DNA of 64,000 bases, taken from an uncultured Roseibium sp. Lineage in GTDB: Bacteria; Pseudomonadota; Alphaproteobacteria; Rhizobiales; Stappiaceae. This document shows positions 40,655 through 51,397 of this stretch, piece by piece. The notes beneath the pieces are model-generated. The model was not told the origin of the DNA, made no database searches, and was given only the letters and a program-made list of their open reading frames with translations. The stretch covers positions 682,001 to 746,000 of the forward strand of contig NZ_CANLVF010000003.1 of assembly GCF_947494555.1 (NCBI RefSeq), read 5' to 3'. How positions within the stretch are numbered: the first letter of the stretch is position 1; each line of letters begins with the position of its first letter. The translations under genes and the position numbers were made by a program.

Positions 40655-41845
40655 TTACGTGTATGCCGGATGATGGTGCTCTTTCGCGACAAGGAGCAGA
40701 ACGGCGACGCCAAATACCAAAGACGGAACTAGAGAAAATTCCAGCCAATCCAACTGGTTGGCGAACCAGCCACCCGCCATAGGCAAGACAAAGGCAACGC
40801 CATACCCAATCAGCGTCATTCCCGCAGTCAGCCGGGTAACTGCTTGTCCTTTTGCAACGGTTGCCGGCAGCGACACCAACAGGATGAGTTCCACCGAAGC
40901 TGCGAAACCGGTGAGGAGGGCTCCTGACCACGCGATCCATCCTGAGAAAAAGGTAAAGACGGCGAGCCCGGTCACAGACAAAACCGCTGATACTGCTATT
41001 GGCCCTGGCCTGCCGATCCATCCCGGTATCGCCAAGACCAAAAAGGAGGCCAGCAATGGCATTGCATTGTAGAGCAGGAGCAACCAGGTGAGCGCCCCGG
41101 TTTCTCCTCGCGCTTCCAGAATAGCTCCGGCATAGGAATTTATGACATAGAAAAGGGCTACTGACCCTGCAAGGAGTAAACCATACTGCCAGACTGTTCC
41201 GTCATTCCAACTTGGGAGTGATGGTTTCGGCAGCCGCTTCCCTGAGATGACTTCAGATGTTGCAAAATTTGCTGACGGGGTTCGCACGAACAAGCTTGCC
41301 AGCGCGATGAGGATAATCGGAACAGACCATAGCAAAAGTGCCGTGCGCCAATCGTCTCCTGCCAGTGGCAGCACAACGGGCAAGGTCAATCCCGCGCCGG
41401 ACATCTCGCCAACCATCATTCCGTTCAGGTACACAGCGTTTCCGAACGCAATGTGGCCGGGCGTCCAAACCCGTGTGGCTGAGGGCAAAGCCGTCTGAAA
41501 TACGGCAACGCCAAACCCCATCAAAACCGAAACTGAAAACAGCGTCAGGATCGAAGGCGCATGTCCGCGGGCGATTGACGCAAACGCCATCAACAAAACA
41601 CCGGAGACAATTGATGCCTTCAGACCGAAGCGCCCAATCATGAGCGCAGCCGGTATGGCGCCAAAGGCGATGGCGACCACAGGCAACATGGTCAACGCGC
41701 CTATACCCGCAGCTTCCAACCCATAAGACTCGGCAATCCGGGTTGCGAGAGGCGGCGCCGCCAGAACCGGCACGCGAAGCGTCCAGCCGACGAGCCACAA
41801 GATGACAAACGCGAAAATGGGAGACGAATGCGGGCGCTGTCCCAT
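40655..41845 (-). CDS. MFS transporter, CynX/NimT type
   Basis: A 396-residue major-facilitator protein with about twelve helices. The start RVPVLAAPPLATRIAESYGL and IGALTMLPVVAIAFGA resemble the CynX/NimT subfamily associated with cyanate or 2-nitroimidazole efflux in E. coli, but the substrate here is unknown. It is divergent from a LysR regulator across 114 bp, a common arrangement for an exporter and its activator or repressor. Confidence 0.85.
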   Translation of the reverse strand: MGQRPHSSPIFAFVILWLVGWTLRVPVLAAPPLATRIAESYGLEAAGIGALTMLPVVAIAFGAIPAALMIGRFGLKASIVSGVLLMAFASIARGHAPSILTLFSVSVLMGFGVAVFQTALPSATRVWTPGHIAFGNAVYLNGMMVGEMSGAGLTLPVVLPLAGDDWRTALLLWSVPIILIALASLFVRTPSANFATSEVISGKRLPKPSLPSWNDGTVWQYGLLLAGSVALFYVINSYAGAILEARGETGALTWLLLLYNAMPLLASFLVLAIPGWIGRPGPIAVSAVLSVTGLAVFTFFSGWIAWSGALLTGFAASVELILLVSLPATVAKGQAVTRLTAGMTLIGYGVAFVLPMAGGWFANQLDWLEFSLVPSLVFGVAVLLLVAKEHHHPAYT

Positions 41846-41893
41846 ATGAAGATCCTTCGGTGTTTTTCGAAGAGAGTGTCCGCCCTGAAAATA

Positions 41894-41909
41894 TAATTTC
41901 TAAAAATTA
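41894..41909. promoter_or_regulatory. LysR-type operator candidate
   Basis: The inverted repeat TAATTT/AAATTA (41894-41899 and 41904-41909) in the divergent gap contains a T-N11-A match (41894 and 41906), the core pattern of LysR-family sites. It lies 50 nt before the regulator start and is a plausible autoregulatory site. Confidence 0.45.
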
Positions 41910-41959
41910 GTGGTAGATGAGATAAATAGAAAACTGATGTCTAATTTTCGGAAAACAAA

Positions 41960-42871
41960 ATGAACCGGTTTGCCGAAATTGAATCCTTTGTGGCCGTTAT
42001 CGAGACGGGCTCTTTTTCTGCGGCAGCAAAACGACAGAACGTGGCAATTTCTGCGGTCAGCCGCAGAGTTGATGAGCTGGAAGCAAGGCTTGGCGTAAAA
42101 CTCACACAGCGTTCAACTCGCGGCGTCAAAACGACCGAAAGAGGCCGCGCATATTACGGACACTGCCTGCGCCTCCTGTCTGATCTGAGAGAAGCAGACA
42201 GCGCTGCTTCCGGTGAGGAGGGTCCGATCAGGGGCCTGATCCGCATTGCCTGCCCGCCTGCTTTCGGCCTGCGCTATCTTTCGCCTCTCGCCAACGAATT
42301 CGCAGCGTCAAATCCCGAGGTTCAGTTTGACATCGAAATGAGCGATCGGCCCGTCGATCTGATCGAAGGAGGATTTGATTTCGCAATACGTCTCGGACGC
42401 TCGGAAGATCCGACGCTCATCTCAGAGCCGCTCTTTTCCGTCCATTACGTGGTCGCCGCCAGCCCCGCCTTCTGGGATCAGCATGGCCGCCCGCGCACTC
42501 CGGAAGACCTGGCTGGTCTTTCGGCGCTGGCTTACCGCGTTGGACCGGATCCCGCGCGGTGGCGCTTTTCTCGTCCAAACGGGCAGAGTGTGGATGTGCA
42601 ATTGTTACCACGCATTGTCGCCAATAACGGGACTGTGCTGGTCGACGCGGCCAAGGCAGGTCTGGGTGTCTGCCTGGAACCTGATTTCGTTTGCAACGAC
42701 GCCATGCAGGCCGGAGCGTTGGAGACCGTTCTGAACGATCATCGTACATACGGACGAGATGCGGAAATTGTACGTCCGGCTGCCCGGCCTCTCTCAAGGA
42801 GAGCGGAAGAATTCGCCAATACCGTTCGAGAGATGTTCGCAGTTTCCGCGCCGTGGGAAATGAACGACTAG
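41960..42871 (+). CDS. LysR family transcriptional regulator
   Basis: A 303-residue regulator. The N-terminal helix-turn-helix spans about 4-62 (ESFVAVIETGSFSAAAKRQ, SAVSRRVDELEARLG, TQRSTRGVKTTERG), followed by a linker helix and an effector-binding domain. It is divergent from the CynX-type exporter and probably regulates it. Confidence 0.92.
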   Translation: MNRFAEIESFVAVIETGSFSAAAKRQNVAISAVSRRVDELEARLGVKLTQRSTRGVKTTERGRAYYGHCLRLLSDLREADSAASGEEGPIRGLIRIACPPAFGLRYLSPLANEFAASNPEVQFDIEMSDRPVDLIEGGFDFAIRLGRSEDPTLISEPLFSVHYVVAASPAFWDQHGRPRTPEDLAGLSALAYRVGPDPARWRFSRPNGQSVDVQLLPRIVANNGTVLVDAAKAGLGVCLEPDFVCNDAMQAGALETVLNDHRTYGRDAEIVRPAARPLSRRAEEFANTVREMFAVSAPWEMND

Positions 42872-43238
42872 GTGATTTCCAAGGACTTTGTCGGATCGAA
42901 CCAACACGGAATGCAGGCATCTGGGCAGGACAAAGCGTTCGCCAGGTAGTCCTTCAAACAGACTTTCGCGCCAGTGCTTGGGACCCTTGCAGTCTCCGCA
43001 CTATCACTTTCAACCCAATGCCAGTCTTTTGTAACTAAGGCGCGCAGAACGTGAGGTCCGGCTGGAGCCTCTGGCTGGTCCCTAACCGCGAGATCACAAC
43101 CCGGTCCAAAGTCCTGTTCACGTGCGGCCTCCCAAAGTCATCCACAGGACTAAAGCGCCGGCCGCTTTGATCTGCGCGACGAATAAGACATGGTGCGACG
43201 GATAAGCGTCGATTGGCCGAACAGGAATCATCAGCAGC
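42872..43238. other. Gene-free stretch upstream of recQ
   Basis: No gene, strong repeat or clear promoter was recognised. It separates the LysR gene from recQ. Confidence 0.35.
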
Positions 43239-45128
43239 ATGCCCGTTTCACCCGCTCTTTTCGCGGAGGATACAGAACCCTATCACCACGATGGCGTTCC
43301 GGGCATTCGCGTGGAGCCAAAACCGCTTGCCGTTCTTCAGACCGTCTTCGGATATGACAGCTTCCGTGGCAAGCAACGAGAGGTCATCGAAACGCTCGTC
43401 GACGGCGGAGACGCTGTGGTGCTCTTTCCGACCGGTGCAGGAAAATCCCTCTGCTATCAGATCCCGGCGCTTTGCAGACGCGGGGTCGGTGTCGTTGTGT
43501 CACCGCTTATCGCATTGATGAAAGATCAGGTCGGCGCGCTTCGTGCGGCCGGCGTCCGCGCCGCAGCATTGAATTCAACGCTCCTTCCAGAGGAGCAGGA
43601 GGCCTTGAAAGAGGATATTCGGCGCGGCGAAATCGACCTTCTTTATGTAACGCCGGAACGGCTTGGAACCGAAAGTTTCCGACGGTTCCTGGACACGCTC
43701 GAAATAGCGCTCTTCGCAATCGACGAGGCACATTGCGTCAGTCAGTGGGGGCACGATTTCCGGCCGGAATACATGTCACTTTCCTGCCTGGCGGAGCGTT
43801 ATCCGGGTGTGCCGCGCGTCGCGCTGACCGCAACTGCCGACCCGCATACGCAAAAGGACATCCTTGCCAGATTGAAGCTGGAAGAAGCATCAGTCTTCGT
43901 CACCAGTTTCGACCGGCCCAACATTCGTTACGAAATCGTCGAACGCTCGAACCAGCGTCAGCAATTGCTGGATTTCCTGTCCAAGCACAAGGGTGAAAGC
44001 GGCATTGTTTATTGCCTCTCGCGGGCGAAAGTCGAAGAAATCGCCGAATGGCTGACCGCCAAGGGAACGAGGGCACTCCCCTATCACGCAGGGCTTCCGG
44101 CCGATCAGCGCGCCGCCAACCAGGATGCGTTCCTGCTTGAGGAAGGTCTCTGCCTCGTCGCGACGGTCGCATTCGGCATGGGCATCGACAAACCGGATGT
44201 GAGGTATGTCGCACATCTCGACCTGCCGTCTTCTGTCGAAGCCTATTATCAGGAAACCGGCCGGGCTGGTCGAGACGGTGAGCCTTCAGAGGCTTTCCTG
44301 GCCTACGGCATGGCCGACCTTGTGCAGCGCCGGCGCATGATCGCGGAGGGCGATGCACCCGATGAGGTCAAGCGTTCTGAAAATGCCAAACTCAACGCCC
44401 TGCTCGGCATCTGCGAGACTGCCGGGTGCCGGCGGCAGGCCCTGCTTGCGCATTTCGGGGAAACCTATCCCCAGCCCTGCGGCAACTGCGATACCTGCCT
44501 TTCACCCGTTGAAACCTGGGACGGGACAGAGGCTGCGCGAAAGCTGATGTCCGCGATCTACCGCACGGGTCAGCGTTTCGGCACAGGGCACGTGATTGAC
44601 GTGCTTCTCGGCAAGACCAACGAAAAAGTCATACGTTTCGGGCACGACAATCTGTCCGTCTTCGGAATCGGCCAGGATCTTTCACAAAAAAACTGGCAAT
44701 CGATTGCACGGCAGCTTGTGGCAGCGGGGTTCGTCGACGTCGATCACGCACAATTCGGGGCGCTTGTCCTTACCGAGAAGGCGCGTCCGGTGCTGCGCGG
44801 CGATGAAACAATCCTGCTTCGCAAGGACAGAAGCGCGGCCGGTCTCAAGCAGACCCGCTCGTCGCGGTCGGCATCCGTCGCGGATGAGCTAGATGAAGAC
44901 GGCAAACTTCTGTTTCAGCGCCTTCGCAGGCTGCGCACACAGATCGCGCGGGACCAGAACGTTCCGCCCTATGTTGTCTTTCCCGATGCAACACTTGCCG
45001 GCATCGCGGCCTCCAGGCCGGTCAGTCCGGATGCACTGCTCGCAATTTCCGGGGTCGGTCAGTCCAAGCTGGAAAAATACGGGGAAGCGTTTATCGACCT
45101 CGTGGAGGCTTTTGAGGCCGGTGTTTGA
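43239..45128 (+). CDS. recQ: ATP-dependent DNA helicase RecQ
   Basis: A 3'-5' DNA helicase of 629 residues that acts in recombination and replication-fork repair. Walker [16 protein letters not shown] is near 66-80, the DEAH box is in [18 protein letters not shown], and helicase motifs V and VI include [10 protein letters not shown] and [12 protein letters not shown]. The RQC zinc-binding segment has CGNCDTCL near 413, and a C-terminal HRDC domain begins at about 545. The ATG at 43239 gives the typical length. Confidence 0.95.
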   Translation: MPVSPALFAEDTEPYHHDGVPGIRVEPKPLAVLQTVFGYDSFRGKQREVIETLVDGGDAVVLFPTGAGKSLCYQIPALCRRGVGVVVSPLIALMKDQVGALRAAGVRAAALNSTLLPEEQEALKEDIRRGEIDLLYVTPERLGTESFRRFLDTLEIALFAIDEAHCVSQWGHDFRPEYMSLSCLAERYPGVPRVALTATADPHTQKDILARLKLEEASVFVTSFDRPNIRYEIVERSNQRQQLLDFLSKHKGESGIVYCLSRAKVEEIAEWLTAKGTRALPYHAGLPADQRAANQDAFLLEEGLCLVATVAFGMGIDKPDVRYVAHLDLPSSVEAYYQETGRAGRDGEPSEAFLAYGMADLVQRRRMIAEGDAPDEVKRSENAKLNALLGICETAGCRRQALLAHFGETYPQPCGNCDTCLSPVETWDGTEAARKLMSAIYRTGQRFGTGHVIDVLLGKTNEKVIRFGHDNLSVFGIGQDLSQKNWQSIARQLVAAGFVDVDHAQFGALVLTEKARPVLRGDETILLRKDRSAAGLKQTRSSRSASVADELDEDGKLLFQRLRRLRTQIARDQNVPPYVVFPDATLAGIAASRPVSPDALLAISGVGQSKLEKYGEAFIDLVEAFEAGV

Positions 45129-45164
45129 CGGCTGGCCCGGTCTGAACCGGGCCGCCGAGTTTTT
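45129..45164 (+). terminator. Rho-independent terminator after recQ
   Basis: A 12-bp stem with one bulged base (45129-45141 with 45146-45157), a CTGA loop and TTTTT at 45160-45164 begins directly after the recQ stop codon. Confidence 0.85.
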
Positions 45165-45169
45165 CAGCT

Positions 45170-45814
45170 TCAGGAACCGGCCTTGGGCAGTCCTTTGTAG
45201 GCTTCACCGCCCCAAACGGACTTCACCCGTGCGTCCCGGCCACAAGCCTTGCGATACCCTTTGTAGGCTTCCGCGCGCGTGACATACCCGAACCGGGTCA
45301 ATGTGCGTTTGTTGCTCTTGTAGTAGGCCTGATGATAGTCCTCCGCCGGCCAGAAGACGGCAGAACTTTCGATCGGTGTCACAACCTTGCCGCCAAGCGA
45401 CTTGTTGGCCTTGTCGATTTCAGCCTTGGCCGCGGCAGCCTGTTTTTGATCCAGCGGATAGATTGCGGTGGAATAGCCAAATCCACGATCACAGAACTGA
45501 CCACCCGGATCGGTGACGTCCACAGTGCGCAGGAAAATGCCGACAAGATCACCGTAGCTGATCTTCGTTTCATCGAAATCGACTTTCACGACTTCGCGGT
45601 GGCCGCCGCGCTCGTAATTCTTGTATGTCGGGTTCTGCGTCTGGCCACCGGCATATCCTGAGACGACATCGCGAACGCCCGGAAGCTTTTCAAGATCGGA
45701 TTCCACACACCAGAAACAGCCGCCAGCAAGAATGGCTGTTTCAGCCTGGACGGATGCAAGAGGGGTGGCGCTGACGAATGCAGCAAGGAAAGTTAGCGGC
45801 AACATGCGCTTCAT
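45170..45814 (-). CDS. msrA: Exported peptide-methionine (S)-S-oxide reductase
   Basis: MsrA repairs oxidised methionine. The start at 45814, after GGAGG, gives 214 residues with a signal peptide ending in SVQA near residue 24, so the enzyme should work in the periplasm. The catalytic GGCFWC follows closely, and the domain contains GYAGG, GGHREVV, YFRTVDVTDPG-like and CDRGFGYSTAI segments. The C-terminal part has one more cysteine (RKACGRD), possibly for resolution. It converges on recQ, with the recQ terminator between. Confidence 0.93.
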   Translation of the reverse strand: MKRMLPLTFLAAFVSATPLASVQAETAILAGGCFWCVESDLEKLPGVRDVVSGYAGGQTQNPTYKNYERGGHREVVKVDFDETKISYGDLVGIFLRTVDVTDPGGQFCDRGFGYSTAIYPLDQKQAAAAKAEIDKANKSLGGKVVTPIESSAVFWPAEDYHQAYYKSNKRTLTRFGYVTRAEAYKGYRKACGRDARVKSVWGGEAYKGLPKAGS

Positions 45815-46050
45815 GAAAAGTCCTCCATCGGTTGCTGATAGAGGTAACGCATTCTCCTGCCGAGACAACTCAACTCCGTTCGCACCCCTGCACATCGCCG
45901 TGAGCTGGCCGTGACCGTTCCGTTTCAAACACTGCGACAGAGACGTCTCTTTCCCTCGTGAGGCGCGGAAGAAAATCCCCAGTCAACATCGTGGAATGCG
46001 TTGTTCGAGCGCTCCGCCCGGGCGGTATCAACGCGAGACAGGAATTTGAA

Positions 46051-46085
46051 TGACATAAGACGGGTCATGGACCCGCCTTATGTCA
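46051..46085 (-). terminator. Long hairpin after creD, probable terminator
   Basis: Sixteen-base arms (46051-46066 and 46070-46085) pair with one mismatch around a 3-nt loop, 17 nt past the creD stop. On the minus strand the flank is A/T-rich but without a pure T-run. Confidence 0.55.
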
Positions 46086-46102
46086 ATCGTCAATTTCGTG
46101 GA

Positions 46103-47545
46103 TCACACGGGTTCGGTTGAAAGCCTGTCGCGCGTTCCTTGCTCACCCGTCCAATCGATCCGCTGCGTGACGAACATCGTGATTGCCAGGGCAATGAACG
46201 CGATAACGGAGCCAATCAGAAGCGCGTAGTCCTGTTCCCGCATCAGGGCAAACAGGATGGCGAAAATGCTTCCCAGTACCACCAGCATGACCAGCCCGGC
46301 CACCCTGCTCTTGAGCGACGTGCCGATGTAAAAAGCGTTCAGCAACGTGGCGGCAGCGCCGGCAATCAGGTAGGCGGTCCCGTAGCCGACATGTTCTGCG
46401 AATGCGAGCAGCATGACGTAGAAGATGATCAGTGCCAGGCCGACAAGGGCATACTGGATCCAGTGGAAGCGCCATCCGGACCGCATCTCAAGAACAAAGA
46501 CGGCCAGGAAGGTCAGACTGATGAAACCAATTGCGTATTTCAGGGAGCGTGAGATCGTCTGGTAGAAATTGACGGGTTCCACGAACTTTACACCAAGCAG
46601 CTTGTTCTGGAGCGGAACCTGGTTGGTTTCCAGAACTTTCGGAATGCCGCGAGCGAGATAGGGAATGGTCCAGTCCGCCTCAAAGCCGCTGTCGGAGATG
46701 GATCGTGTTTCCGGCAGGAATGCGCCCGTAAAACCGGGATGAGGCCAGTCCGACTTGAGGGCCACTTTGGTGGTTTGCCCGGCGGGCGCAAAATAGATTG
46801 CCGTGGACCCGTTGAGCTGCAAGGGAATGTCGAAGGAAAAACCTTTTCGCCATGTGGCCGGCGTGACGGACGTGTTGATTCCTGATGGCGCAATGGCACC
46901 GTAAACATGTCTTCCAGCGCTCATGGCCAATGGGCCGAGACCTGGTTCGAAAGGCACCGGCCTGCTTCCGTCAAGGGCAAGTGCGATCTCGCTTTTCAGC
47001 GCCCGGACGTCACTGATTCCAACCACGAGAACAGCCTTGTCGGCTGCCACATCGATCGTACCACCGTGTTTCGGCTCGAACATATTCTCAGGGGGTGAGG
47101 CAAAGGCTCCGCCAAGGTTCATCCGGCCTTTGTAGACGGGAAGCGCGTAGATCGATTTTTTGCGCTCCTCGACCGTAATATCACCTTCCACGGTCAGTCG
47201 TTCAGGAAACAGGACCGCTGTTCTTTGAACGGTTTCCGTCTTCAGTTTGTCACCCAGACCAGTGGTGAAGGTCTCGGTGAAGGGAATTACGAGATAAGGC
47301 CCATTGATCTGTTGCGTGCCGCCCCAGGATCTGGCGATATCCCGCGCCACTTCGCTGGCCCTGTCGGAACGTTCCTCAACCAGTATCCAGACAAAAACGC
47401 TCGGGATCAGCAGCAGGAATGTCAGAACCCCGATCAGAACAAATTTGACCGCTGGAGAACTCAGGAAAGTCGTAACTTTGGCACCGGACGGCGGCTGCGT
47501 CGTCGCCGGCGCCGAGGAAGAATTCAGGTCGTTGTCTTCTGTCAT
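46103..47545 (-). CDS. creD: Cell envelope integrity protein CreD
   Basis: An inner-membrane protein of 480 residues from the start at 47545 (behind GAGGA); the frame reaches back to 47596. It has one helix near 35-60, a large periplasmic region with VQRTAVLFPERL and PHPGFTGAFLP segments, and five or so helices in the C-terminal 150 residues. In E. coli and relatives CreD is induced by the CreBC two-component system and affects envelope properties and beta-lactam response; no creBC genes are in the window. Confidence 0.92.
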   Translation of the reverse strand: MTEDNDLNSSSAPATTQPPSGAKVTTFLSSPAVKFVLIGVLTFLLLIPSVFVWILVEERSDRASEVARDIARSWGGTQQINGPYLVIPFTETFTTGLGDKLKTETVQRTAVLFPERLTVEGDITVEERKKSIYALPVYKGRMNLGGAFASPPENMFEPKHGGTIDVAADKAVLVVGISDVRALKSEIALALDGSRPVPFEPGLGPLAMSAGRHVYGAIAPSGINTSVTPATWRKGFSFDIPLQLNGSTAIYFAPAGQTTKVALKSDWPHPGFTGAFLPETRSISDSGFEADWTIPYLARGIPKVLETNQVPLQNKLLGVKFVEPVNFYQTISRSLKYAIGFISLTFLAVFVLEMRSGWRFHWIQYALVGLALIIFYVMLLAFAEHVGYGTAYLIAGAAATLLNAFYIGTSLKSRVAGLVMLVVLGSIFAILFALMREQDYALLIGSVIAFIALAITMFVTQRIDWTGEQGTRDRLSTEPV

Positions 47546-47808
47546 AAATGAAATCCTCAATCGCAGGGGCGCGGCAAGGAGACGACGCCCGGTCAATAGG
47601 TCGACCTTTACCCATTGATTGGGAGATAGCCGGGCGAAACAGAGGAGGATTTTCAGGGTTTTTCTGCAGATCCCGTGCAGATCGGAAAATATGGGACGGA
47701 TCTGCGTCCTTAGCCGCGCTCATGGTTGGCCTCAGCTGAGGCCCGGAGCGGCGACTTTGCTTTCGAGACTTTTTGGGATCCCGCACCCACCGAAGAACAC
47801 AAAAGAAA
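47546..47808. other. Gene-free stretch between sdhB terminator and creD
   Basis: No gene seen. It must hold the creD promoter, but no clear box was identified. Confidence 0.3.
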
Positions 47809-47828
47809 GGCCGCCTCAATGGGCGGCC
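47809..47828 (-). terminator. Rho-independent terminator after sdhB
   Basis: Perfect 7-bp GC-rich arms GGCCGCC/GGCGGCC (47809-47815 and 47822-47828) around a 6-nt loop; on the minus strand they are followed by TTTCTTTT. It lies 26 nt past the sdhB stop and ends the sdh operon. Confidence 0.8.
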
Positions 47829-47854
47829 ATTGCGATTGTCTCAAACCGGCGGGC

Positions 47855-48637
47855 TTATACCCGCCGCTCCACCATCATCTTCTTGATCTCGGCGATAGCC
47901 TTGGCCGGGTTGAGGCCTTTCGGGCAAGCTTCCGAGCAGTTCATGATGGTGTGGCAACGATAGAGCCGGAAGGGGTCTTCGAGATTATCGAGACGCTCAC
48001 CGGTGGCTTCGTCGCGGCTGTCGATCAGCCAGCGATAGGCCTGCAGCAGGATGGCGGGGCCGAGGTAACGATCACCGTTCCACCAGTAGCTCGGACAGGA
48101 CGTCGAGCAGCAGGCGCACAGGATACACTCGTAAAGACCGTCGAGCTTGACGCGGTCGTCGTGCGACTGGAGCCATTCTTTTTCCGGTGCCGGCGACACG
48201 GTTTTCAGCCACGGCTCGATGGAGCGGTGCTGAGCGTAGAAGCGCGTGAGATCCGGCACCAGATCCTTGACGACAGCCATGTGCGGCAGCGGATAGATCT
48301 TCACGACATCGCCGGCAATTTCGTCCATGCCCTTGGTGCAGGCCAGCGTGTTGGTGCCGTCGATGTTCATGGCGCAGGACCCGCAGATGCCTTCGCGGCA
48401 GGAGCGCCGGAACGTCAGCGTCGGATCGATCTTGTTCTTGATGTAGATGAGACCGTCGAGAACCATCGGCCCGCAATCGTCGGCATCGACAAAGTAGGTA
48501 TCGACGCGCGGGTTTCGGCCATCATCCGGATTCCAGCGATAGATCCGGTATTCGCGCAGGTTGGCCGCGCCTTCCGGCTTGTCCCACACCTTGCCTTCCG
48601 TCACCGTTGAGTTCCGGGGAAGCGTCAGCTGAACCAT
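47855..48637 (-). CDS. sdhB: Succinate dehydrogenase iron-sulfur subunit
   Basis: The 260-residue electron-transfer subunit links FAD in SdhA to ubiquinone. The [2Fe-2S] cluster motif CREGICGSC near 77-85 with a following LACTK, and the two other cluster motifs [12 protein letters not shown] near 168-179 and [17 protein letters not shown] near 222-238, are all intact. It is separated from sdhA by an inserted FkbM-type gene. Confidence 0.97.
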   Translation of the reverse strand: MVQLTLPRNSTVTEGKVWDKPEGAANLREYRIYRWNPDDGRNPRVDTYFVDADDCGPMVLDGLIYIKNKIDPTLTFRRSCREGICGSCAMNIDGTNTLACTKGMDEIAGDVVKIYPLPHMAVVKDLVPDLTRFYAQHRSIEPWLKTVSPAPEKEWLQSHDDRVKLDGLYECILCACCSTSCPSYWWNGDRYLGPAILLQAYRWLIDSRDEATGERLDNLEDPFRLYRCHTIMNCSEACPKGLNPAKAIAEIKKMMVERRV

Positions 48638-48707
48638 CTCGTTACTGCTCCGCGTTGGGCCCTTTCAGTTCGCCGGTCAGGGCATTTGGGCCGTACCGTC
48701 TTTTCGC

Positions 48708-49553
48708 TCAGCCTGTGAGCTCAAAGACCATGTTGTCATTCGTCCGGCCGGTCACCTCATAGCCTCGGTTTGCCAGCTCGGGCAGGCAATCCTCGGACCA
48801 ATAGGGCCGGCAATTCGTTTCAAGAAGGATCACGCGGGGCCACATGGGCTTGTCCGCATGTCTCAGGAAAGGCAGGACCACACGGTCCTCAAATCCTTCC
48901 ACGTCCACTTTCAGAACATCAATCCGCTTCAGACCCTGCTGATCGGCAATCGCAGTCAATGGACGCACGTTCACATAGGTCGGCGACCAGTCACCTGCCC
49001 ATTCGCCCGTTGTCAGGTCCTTCACAAAAGTGGCGAAGCCGCAATTGCTCGGTTCATGCCAAAGCGGAAGCGAATCTTCCTTGGGTCCGACCGCCGAGTT
49101 CACGACTGTGACATTGTCCAATTCGTTCGCGCCAACATTGTAGCTGAGCTTGTGCGCGGTCTGCGGATTGGCCTCGATTGCTACCACGTCGGCCCCGCGG
49201 CGCGCGGCAAAGACCGCGTAGGAGCCAATATTGGCGCCAACATCAACAAACACGGTGCCGTCCCGCAAATGCGGTTCCAGCAGCGTGTGCTCGGCGCGTT
49301 CCGGAAGGCGGCCCTTGGCCAGGATCTTCCGGTCGTCGTAGTTCTCACCGGGGTAAATCCGGAATTTCAGACCATCGGCTTCAAGGTCGTAAGGCCCCTT
49401 GAAGAACCTTGCGACCAGAGACCGGATACGTTTGCGCAAGCCTCTGGAGAGTTCGTGGCGATCCGCGAGACGCCACGCAACGCGAACCATCCGTTCGGCG
49501 GGGTAGGTGCCGAACGGGCTTCTCGTATCCAGATGTGCCGCGGCCTGGCTCAC
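48708..49553 (-). CDS. FkbM family methyltransferase
   Basis: A 281-residue SAM-dependent methyltransferase with motif I VFVDVGANIGSYAVF near 99-113, acidic motif II VVAIEANPQ, and the family signature LKVDVEGFE near 216-224. FkbM proteins methylate hydroxyl groups, often on polysaccharides or natural products. It lies 12 nt after the sdhA stop and 70 nt before sdhB on the same strand, so it is probably co-transcribed with the sdh genes, though no link to respiration is known. Confidence 0.9.
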   Translation of the reverse strand: MSQAAAHLDTRSPFGTYPAERMVRVAWRLADRHELSRGLRKRIRSLVARFFKGPYDLEADGLKFRIYPGENYDDRKILAKGRLPERAEHTLLEPHLRDGTVFVDVGANIGSYAVFAARRGADVVAIEANPQTAHKLSYNVGANELDNVTVVNSAVGPKEDSLPLWHEPSNCGFATFVKDLTTGEWAGDWSPTYVNVRPLTAIADQQGLKRIDVLKVDVEGFEDRVVLPFLRHADKPMWPRVILLETNCRPYWSEDCLPELANRGYEVTGRTNDNMVFELTG

Positions 49554-49565
49554 CTTGCGCGCTCC

Positions 49566-51392
49566 TTAGTAGACGCGCGCTTTCGGCGCGATCTTTTTCG
49601 GGTCGATCCCGCCCTCGTCGAAGGTTGTCAGCGGATCGAGCACGACGGGACGGTAGTCCAGCTTGACGTCGCCTTCATCGTTGACCCAGGCAAGCGTATG
49701 CTTGCGCCAGTTCTCGTCGTCGCGGCCGGAGAACGGACCGTCCTTGAAGTCTTCGCGGGCGTGCGCACCACGGCTCTCCTTGCGTGCTTCGGCGCCATAG
49801 ACGGTGGTGATCGCGTTGGCCATCAGGTTTTCAAGCTCGAGCGTTTCCACAAGGTCGGAGTTCCAGATCATCGAGCGGTCAGACACCTTGATGTCTTTCA
49901 TCTCACCCCAGATTTCAGACAGGCGCTTGCAACCCGCTTCCAGGCTTTCCTGCGTGCGGAAAACGGCAGCGTCCTCCTGCATGGCGCGCTGCATTTTGTC
50001 GCGCAAATCCGCCGTCGGAATGGAACCGCTGGCGTTCCGCAATTTGTCGAAGTGGTCCATGATCTTTTCGCAGGACGCTTCATTGGGTGCAGGCGTTGCT
50101 TCCTTCGGGTCGACAACCTCGCCGGCCTTGATCGCGGCCGCTCTGCCGAAGACAACAAGGTCGATCAGCGAATTGGAGCCGAGACGGTTCGCGCCGTGGA
50201 CGGAAGCACACCCAGCCTCGCCAACGGCCATAAGCCCTTGCTGAATCCGATCCGGGTTTTTCGCGTCGGCGTTCAGGACCTCACCCCAGTAGTTGGTCGG
50301 CACGCCACCCATATTGTAGTGAACCGTCGGCAGAACCGGGATCGGGTCCTTGGTCACGTCGACACCGGCAAAGATCCTGGCGCTTTCGGAAATGCCCGGG
50401 AGGCGCTCAGCCAGCAGCGCCGGATCGAGGTGATCGAGGTGCAGGAAGATATGGTCGCCGGACTTTCCAACGCCGCGGCCTTCGCGGATTTCCATCGTCA
50501 TGCAGCGGGAGACAACGTCACGTGAGGCCAGGTCCTTGGCCGATGGCGCATAGCGTTCCATGAAGCGCTCGCCTTCGGAGTTGACCAGATAACCGCCCTC
50601 GCCGCGTGCACCTTCGGTGATCAGACAGCCGGAGCCGTAAATCCCCGTCGGATGAAACTGGACGAATTCCATGTCCTGAAGCGGCAGACCGGCGCGGGCG
50701 ACCATGCCGCCGCCGTCGCCGGTACAGGTGTGCGCGGAAGTCGCCGAGAAATAGGCCCGGCCATAGCCACCGGTGGCCAGAACGACCATCTTGGCGGCAA
50801 AACGGTGGATCGTCCCGTCATCGAGGTTCCACGCAATCACGCCCTGGCAGGCGCCATCTTCCGACATGATCAGGTCGAGTGCGAAATATTCGATATAGAA
50901 TTCCGCATTGTGGCGCAGCGATTGGCCGTAAAGCGTGTGCAGGATGGCGTGACCGGTCCGGTCGGCGGCAGCACAGGTGCGCTGAACGGGGGGACCTTCG
51001 CCGTAGTTCTGCATGTGACCACCGAACGGGCGCTGGTAGATCTTGCCTTCTTCGGTTCGCGAAAACGGGACACCATAGTGTTCGAGTTCATAGACCGCCT
51101 TGGGAGCTTCCCGCGCTAGGTATTCCATGGCGTCGGTGTCGCCGAGCCAGTCTGAGCCCTTGACGGTGTCGTACATGTGCCATTCCCAGCAGTCCGGCGT
51201 CATGTTCTTCAGCGACGCGGCGATACCGCCCTGCGCTGCCACCGTGTGCGAGCGGGTCGGGAAAACTTTGGTGATACAGGCTGTTCTCAGCCCCTGTTCG
51301 GCCATGCCGAGCGTTGCGCGCAGTCCCGCGCCGCCCGCACCGACAACAACCACGTCGTAGGTGTGGTCGACAAATTCATAGGTTTTGGCCAT
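49566..51392 (-). CDS. sdhA: Succinate dehydrogenase flavoprotein subunit
   Basis: The 608-residue catalytic subunit oxidises succinate to fumarate with covalently bound [15 protein letters not shown] is the FAD-binding motif near residues 15-26, SHTVAAQGG near 47 holds the histidine that binds FAD, and RGEGGYLVN and the catalytic-region arginine segment [13 protein letters not shown] near 394 are intact. It follows sdhD by 5 nt. Confidence 0.97.
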   Translation of the reverse strand: MAKTYEFVDHTYDVVVVGAGGAGLRATLGMAEQGLRTACITKVFPTRSHTVAAQGGIAASLKNMTPDCWEWHMYDTVKGSDWLGDTDAMEYLAREAPKAVYELEHYGVPFSRTEEGKIYQRPFGGHMQNYGEGPPVQRTCAAADRTGHAILHTLYGQSLRHNAEFYIEYFALDLIMSEDGACQGVIAWNLDDGTIHRFAAKMVVLATGGYGRAYFSATSAHTCTGDGGGMVARAGLPLQDMEFVQFHPTGIYGSGCLITEGARGEGGYLVNSEGERFMERYAPSAKDLASRDVVSRCMTMEIREGRGVGKSGDHIFLHLDHLDPALLAERLPGISESARIFAGVDVTKDPIPVLPTVHYNMGGVPTNYWGEVLNADAKNPDRIQQGLMAVGEAGCASVHGANRLGSNSLIDLVVFGRAAAIKAGEVVDPKEATPAPNEASCEKIMDHFDKLRNASGSIPTADLRDKMQRAMQEDAAVFRTQESLEAGCKRLSEIWGEMKDIKVSDRSMIWNSDLVETLELENLMANAITTVYGAEARKESRGAHAREDFKDGPFSGRDDENWRKHTLAWVNDEGDVKLDYRPVVLDPLTTFDEGGIDPKKIAPKARVY

Positions 51393-51397
51393 CCGGG

